DNA from: Mycobacterium paraseoulense
GTDB lineage: Bacteria; Actinomycetota; Actinomycetes; Mycobacteriales; Mycobacteriaceae
Reading direction: 5' to 3'
Length of the DNA: 64,000 nt
Assembly: GCF_010731655.1 (NCBI RefSeq)
Contig: NZ_AP022619.1
Span: 4,402,001 to 4,466,000 of the forward strand
The position numbers and the translations under genes are program-made. This document shows, in pieces, positions 61,782 through 64,000 of this stretch. The notes below the pieces were generated by a model. That model saw nothing but the letters and a program-made list of their open reading frames with translations. It did not search any database and had not been told where the DNA came from. Positions within the stretch are counted from its first letter, which is position 1. Each line of letters begins with the position of its first letter.

Positions 61782-63122
61782 GTGGCCCCTGCAAGTTCCG
61801 AGGCAAGCAACCAGCGCAGTTCGCAGCGGCGACGGGTCGCCGTGCTGGGCGGCAATCGCATCCCGTTCGCCCGCTCCGACGGCGCCTACGCCGAGGCATC
61901 CAACCAGGACATGTTCACCGCCGCGCTGGGCGGCCTGGTGGACCGCTTCGGACTGGCCGGCGAACGGCTGGGCGTGGTGGTCGGCGGCGCGGTGCTCAAG
62001 CACAGCCGCGACTTCAACCTGACCCGCGAATGCGTGCTGGGCTCCGAGCTGTCGTCGTACACGCCGGCGTTCGACCTGCAACAGGCCTGCGGCACCGGCC
62101 TGCAGGCGGCGATCGCCGCGGCCGACGGCATCGCTTCCGGGCGGTACGAGGCGGCCGCGGCCGGCGGCGTGGACACCACCTCCGACCCGCCGATCGGCCT
62201 GGGCGACAACCTGCGCCGGACCCTGCTCAAGCTGCGCCGGTCCAAGTCCAACGTCCAGCGACTGCGGCTGGTGGGCACTCTGCCGGCCGCCCTGGGTATC
62301 GAGATCCCGGTCAACAGCGAGCCGCGCACGGGGCTGTCCATGGGCGAGCACCAGGCGATCACCGCCAAGGAGATGGGCATCAAACGCGTCGACCAGGACG
62401 AGCTCGCCGCGGCCAGCCACCGCAACATGGCGGCCGCCTACGACCGGGGCTTCTTCGACGACCTGGTCACCCCGTTCCTCGGGCTCTACCGTGACGACAA
62501 CCTGCGCCCGGATTCGTCGGCGGAGAAGCTGGCGAAGCTCAAGCCCGTGTTCGGTGTGAAGGCCGGCGACGCGACGATGACGGCAGGCAACTCGACCCCG
62601 CTGACCGACGGGGCGTCGGTCGCGCTGCTGGCCAGCGAGGAGTGGGCGGCCGCCCACTCGCTGTCGCCGCTGGCCTTCCTGGTGGACTCCGAAACCGCCG
62701 CGGTCGACTACGTCAACGGCCGGGACGGCCTGCTGATGGCGCCCACCTACGCGGTGCCGCGGCTGCTGGCCCGCAACGGCCTGAGCCTGCAGGACTTCGA
62801 CTTCTACGAGATCCACGAGGCCTTCGCCTCGGTGGTGCTGGCGCACCTGCAGGCGTGGGAGTCGGAGGACTACTGCAAGGAGCGGCTCGGCCTCGACGCC
62901 GCGCTCGGCTCGATCGACCGGTCCAAGCTCAACGTCAACGGCTCGTCGTTGGCCGCCGGCCACCCCTTCGCCGCCACCGGGGGGCGGATCCTGGCCCAGG
63001 CGGCCAAGCAGCTCGCGCAGAAGAAGGCGGAGCGCAAGGCCGGCGCGGGCAAGCCGCTGCGTGCGCTGGTTTCCATCTGCGCCGCCGGCGGCCAGGGCGT
63101 GGCGGCGATCCTCGAGGCCTGA
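61782..63122 (+). CDS. fadA2: Acetyl-CoA acyltransferase (thiolase) FadA2
   Basis: This 446-residue thiolase cleaves 3-ketoacyl-CoA or condenses two acyl-CoAs. Active residues are all present: nucleophile Cys103 (LQQACGTG), His345 (YEIHEAF), His394 (LAAGHPFAATGG) and Cys433 (SICAAGGQG). It starts with GTG 61782; CGGAGA lies upstream. It matches M. tuberculosis Rv0243 (440 residues). It is convergent with fadE5 and separated from it by two terminators. Confidence 0.95.
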   Translation: MAPASSEASNQRSSQRRRVAVLGGNRIPFARSDGAYAEASNQDMFTAALGGLVDRFGLAGERLGVVVGGAVLKHSRDFNLTRECVLGSELSSYTPAFDLQQACGTGLQAAIAAADGIASGRYEAAAAGGVDTTSDPPIGLGDNLRRTLLKLRRSKSNVQRLRLVGTLPAALGIEIPVNSEPRTGLSMGEHQAITAKEMGIKRVDQDELAAASHRNMAAAYDRGFFDDLVTPFLGLYRDDNLRPDSSAEKLAKLKPVFGVKAGDATMTAGNSTPLTDGASVALLASEEWAAAHSLSPLAFLVDSETAAVDYVNGRDGLLMAPTYAVPRLLARNGLSLQDFDFYEIHEAFASVVLAHLQAWESEDYCKERLGLDAALGSIDRSKLNVNGSSLAAGHPFAATGGRILAQAAKQLAQKKAERKAGAGKPLRALVSICAAGGQGVAAILEA

Positions 63123-63305
63123 ACCTCCGGCAACGGGCAGCCGGGGGGCTTTCATGAAATGGGTCACACCGGGTTAGTAATTCGGGCGTAGGGGTATTCG
63201 AGTGCGCGGATGACCCCGTGTTGTGGTCTGACCCCCCGACCCCGACGGCAATACGGGGCATCCCCGGAAACGACCGCCGGTCAACGCGGACGGGCGTACG
63301 AAAAG

Positions 63306-63344
63306 GGCCGCCGCTGGAGTGAGGGGATCCAGCGGCGGCCTTTT
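63306..63344. terminator. Bidirectional intrinsic terminator 1
   Basis: GGCCGCCGCTGGA (63306-63318) pairs perfectly with TCCAGCGGCGGCC (63328-63340) over a nine-base loop. TTTT follows on the plus strand and AAAA precedes, so it can stop transcription from both sides. Confidence 0.88.
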
Positions 63345-63364
63345 GTCGCCCGGGGCACCAGATA

Positions 63365-63397
63365 AAAACCCCGCTCCCATTTCGGGAGCGGGGTTTT
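63365..63397. terminator. Bidirectional intrinsic terminator 2
   Basis: AAAACCCCGCTCCC (63365-63378) and GGGAGCGGGGTTTT (63384-63397) form a perfect 14-bp stem with a five-base loop. It is T-tailed in both directions and lies 20 bases after the first terminator. Confidence 0.9.
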
Positions 63398-63420
63398 GCT
63401 CATCCCCGGTGGAAAGCGGC

Positions 63421-64000
63421 TTAAAAAGCGGCCTCGTCGAGCTCCATGATGTCGTTGTCCAGCGTCTCGATCACCTCGCGGGTGCCGGCCAGCAGCGGCA
63501 GGAAGTTCTTCGCGAAGAACGAGGCCACGGCGACCTTGCCCTCGTAGAAGGACCGCTCGTCGCCGCTGGCGCCGGCGTCCAGCGCCTGCACGGCCACCGC
63601 GGCCTGCTGCTGCAGCAACCAGCCGATGACCAGGTCGCCGACGCTCATCAGGAAGCGCACGGAACCCAGGCCCACCTTGTAGAGGCTGGTCACGTCCTCC
63701 TGCGCCGCCATCAGGTAGCCGGTCAGCGTGGCCGCCATCGCCTGGACGTCGGCCAGGGCCTTGGCCAGCAGCTCGCGCTCGGACTTCAGCCGGCCGTTGC
63801 CGGCCTCGCTGTCCACGAACTTCTGGATCTCGCCCGACACGTGGGCCAGCGCCACACCCTTGTCGCGGATGATCTTCCGGAAGAAGAAGTCCTGCGCCTG
63901 GATGGCCGTGGTGCCCTCGTAGAGGGAGTCGATCTTGGCGTCCCGGATGTACTGCTCGATCGGGTAGTCCTGCAGGAAGCCGGACCCACCGAAGGTCTGC
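63421..64000 (-). CDS. fadE5: Acyl-CoA dehydrogenase FadE5, 5' end outside window
   Basis: Only the last 193 codons are present; the gene continues past the window edge. The visible part reads [20 protein letters not shown], then the active-site region [18 protein letters not shown] with its Glu, and ends [27 protein letters not shown]. This is the long acyl-CoA dehydrogenase type of M. tuberculosis Rv0244c, active on a broad range of acyl-CoA chain lengths. It converges with fadA2 behind two terminators. Its start and upstream region are not visible. Confidence 0.93.
   Translation of the reverse strand, partial: QTFGGSGFLQDYPIEQYIRDAKIDSLYEGTTAIQAQDFFFRKIIRDKGVALAHVSGEIQKFVDSEAGNGRLKSERELLAKALADVQAMAATLTGYLMAAQEDVTSLYKVGLGSVRFLMSVGDLVIGWLLQQQAAVAVQALDAGASGDERSFYEGKVAVASFFAKNFLPLLAGTREVIETLDNDIMELDEAAF

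Overview
The window is GC-rich chromosomal DNA from a slow-growing Mycobacterium, most likely of the M. avium complex type (inference). Gene order follows the M. tuberculosis segment from Rv0203 to Rv0244c: haemophore, mmpL3, trmB, pckA, fadD4, fadE3, lipW, lipC, a WS/DGAT acyltransferase, echA1, the Rv0223c-Rv0228 block, php, fadE4, the R2lox oxidase, gabD1, aftD, lpqI, htdX, fabG4, fadA2 and fadE5. Species assignment rests on recall of that order and not on a database search. No rRNA, tRNA, CRISPR array or complete insertion sequence was seen.

Layout. 0-10.6 kb: secreted haem carrier, two integral membrane proteins, the trmB-NYN-mmpL3 operon (tRNA methylation, putative nuclease, mycolate export), and a coupled pair of proteins with degenerate GTPase-like domains. 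10.7-27.9 kb: PEP carboxykinase, then many acyl-CoA enzymes (ligases, crotonases, acyl-CoA dehydrogenase, double-hotdog protein, a CoA-transferase with unusual domain order, amidohydrolase, two lipases, WS/DGAT). 27.6-31.3 kb: a small two-cysteine protein, a TetR regulator with a newly noticed 43-codon gene and two matching operator-like palindromes, then aldehyde dehydrogenase and methyltransferase. 31.3-37.3 kb: envelope-glycolipid block (GT4 glycosyltransferase, two membrane proteins, acyltransferase) and a YbjN-like protein. 37.3-41.6 kb: acyl-CoA ligase coupled to the lactonase php, facing fadE4. 41.6-50 kb: accessory insertions relative to M. tuberculosis: an orphan PPE protein, an AlsS-type thiamine enzyme, a cysteine-rich secreted protein and a 13E12-family HNH protein, around the conserved TetR/R2lox pair and gabD1. 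49.8-56.2 kb: an LMF1-like membrane protein, the 4.1-kb arabinosyltransferase aftD and two tandem DUF2613-type peptides separated by 18-bp repeats. 56.3-64 kb: lpqI, TetR, a ClC-type channel (where M. tuberculosis has vapBC24), and the htdX/fabG4/fadA2/fadE5 lipid cluster.

Together the genes serve cell-envelope assembly (MmpL3, AftD, lipomannan-associated membrane proteins, LpqI) and fatty or lactone substrate turnover (FadD, FadE, EchA, FadA, HtdX, FabG4). Several genes seem to be made from leaderless transcripts (a TANNNT box 5-7 bases before the start codon). The less described items are the TetR-linked 43-codon gene with twin operators, the tandem DUF2613 pair with repeats, the degenerate GTPase-like pair, the php-ligase-FadE4 module, and aftD, whose N-terminal helix lies upstream of any usual start codon.
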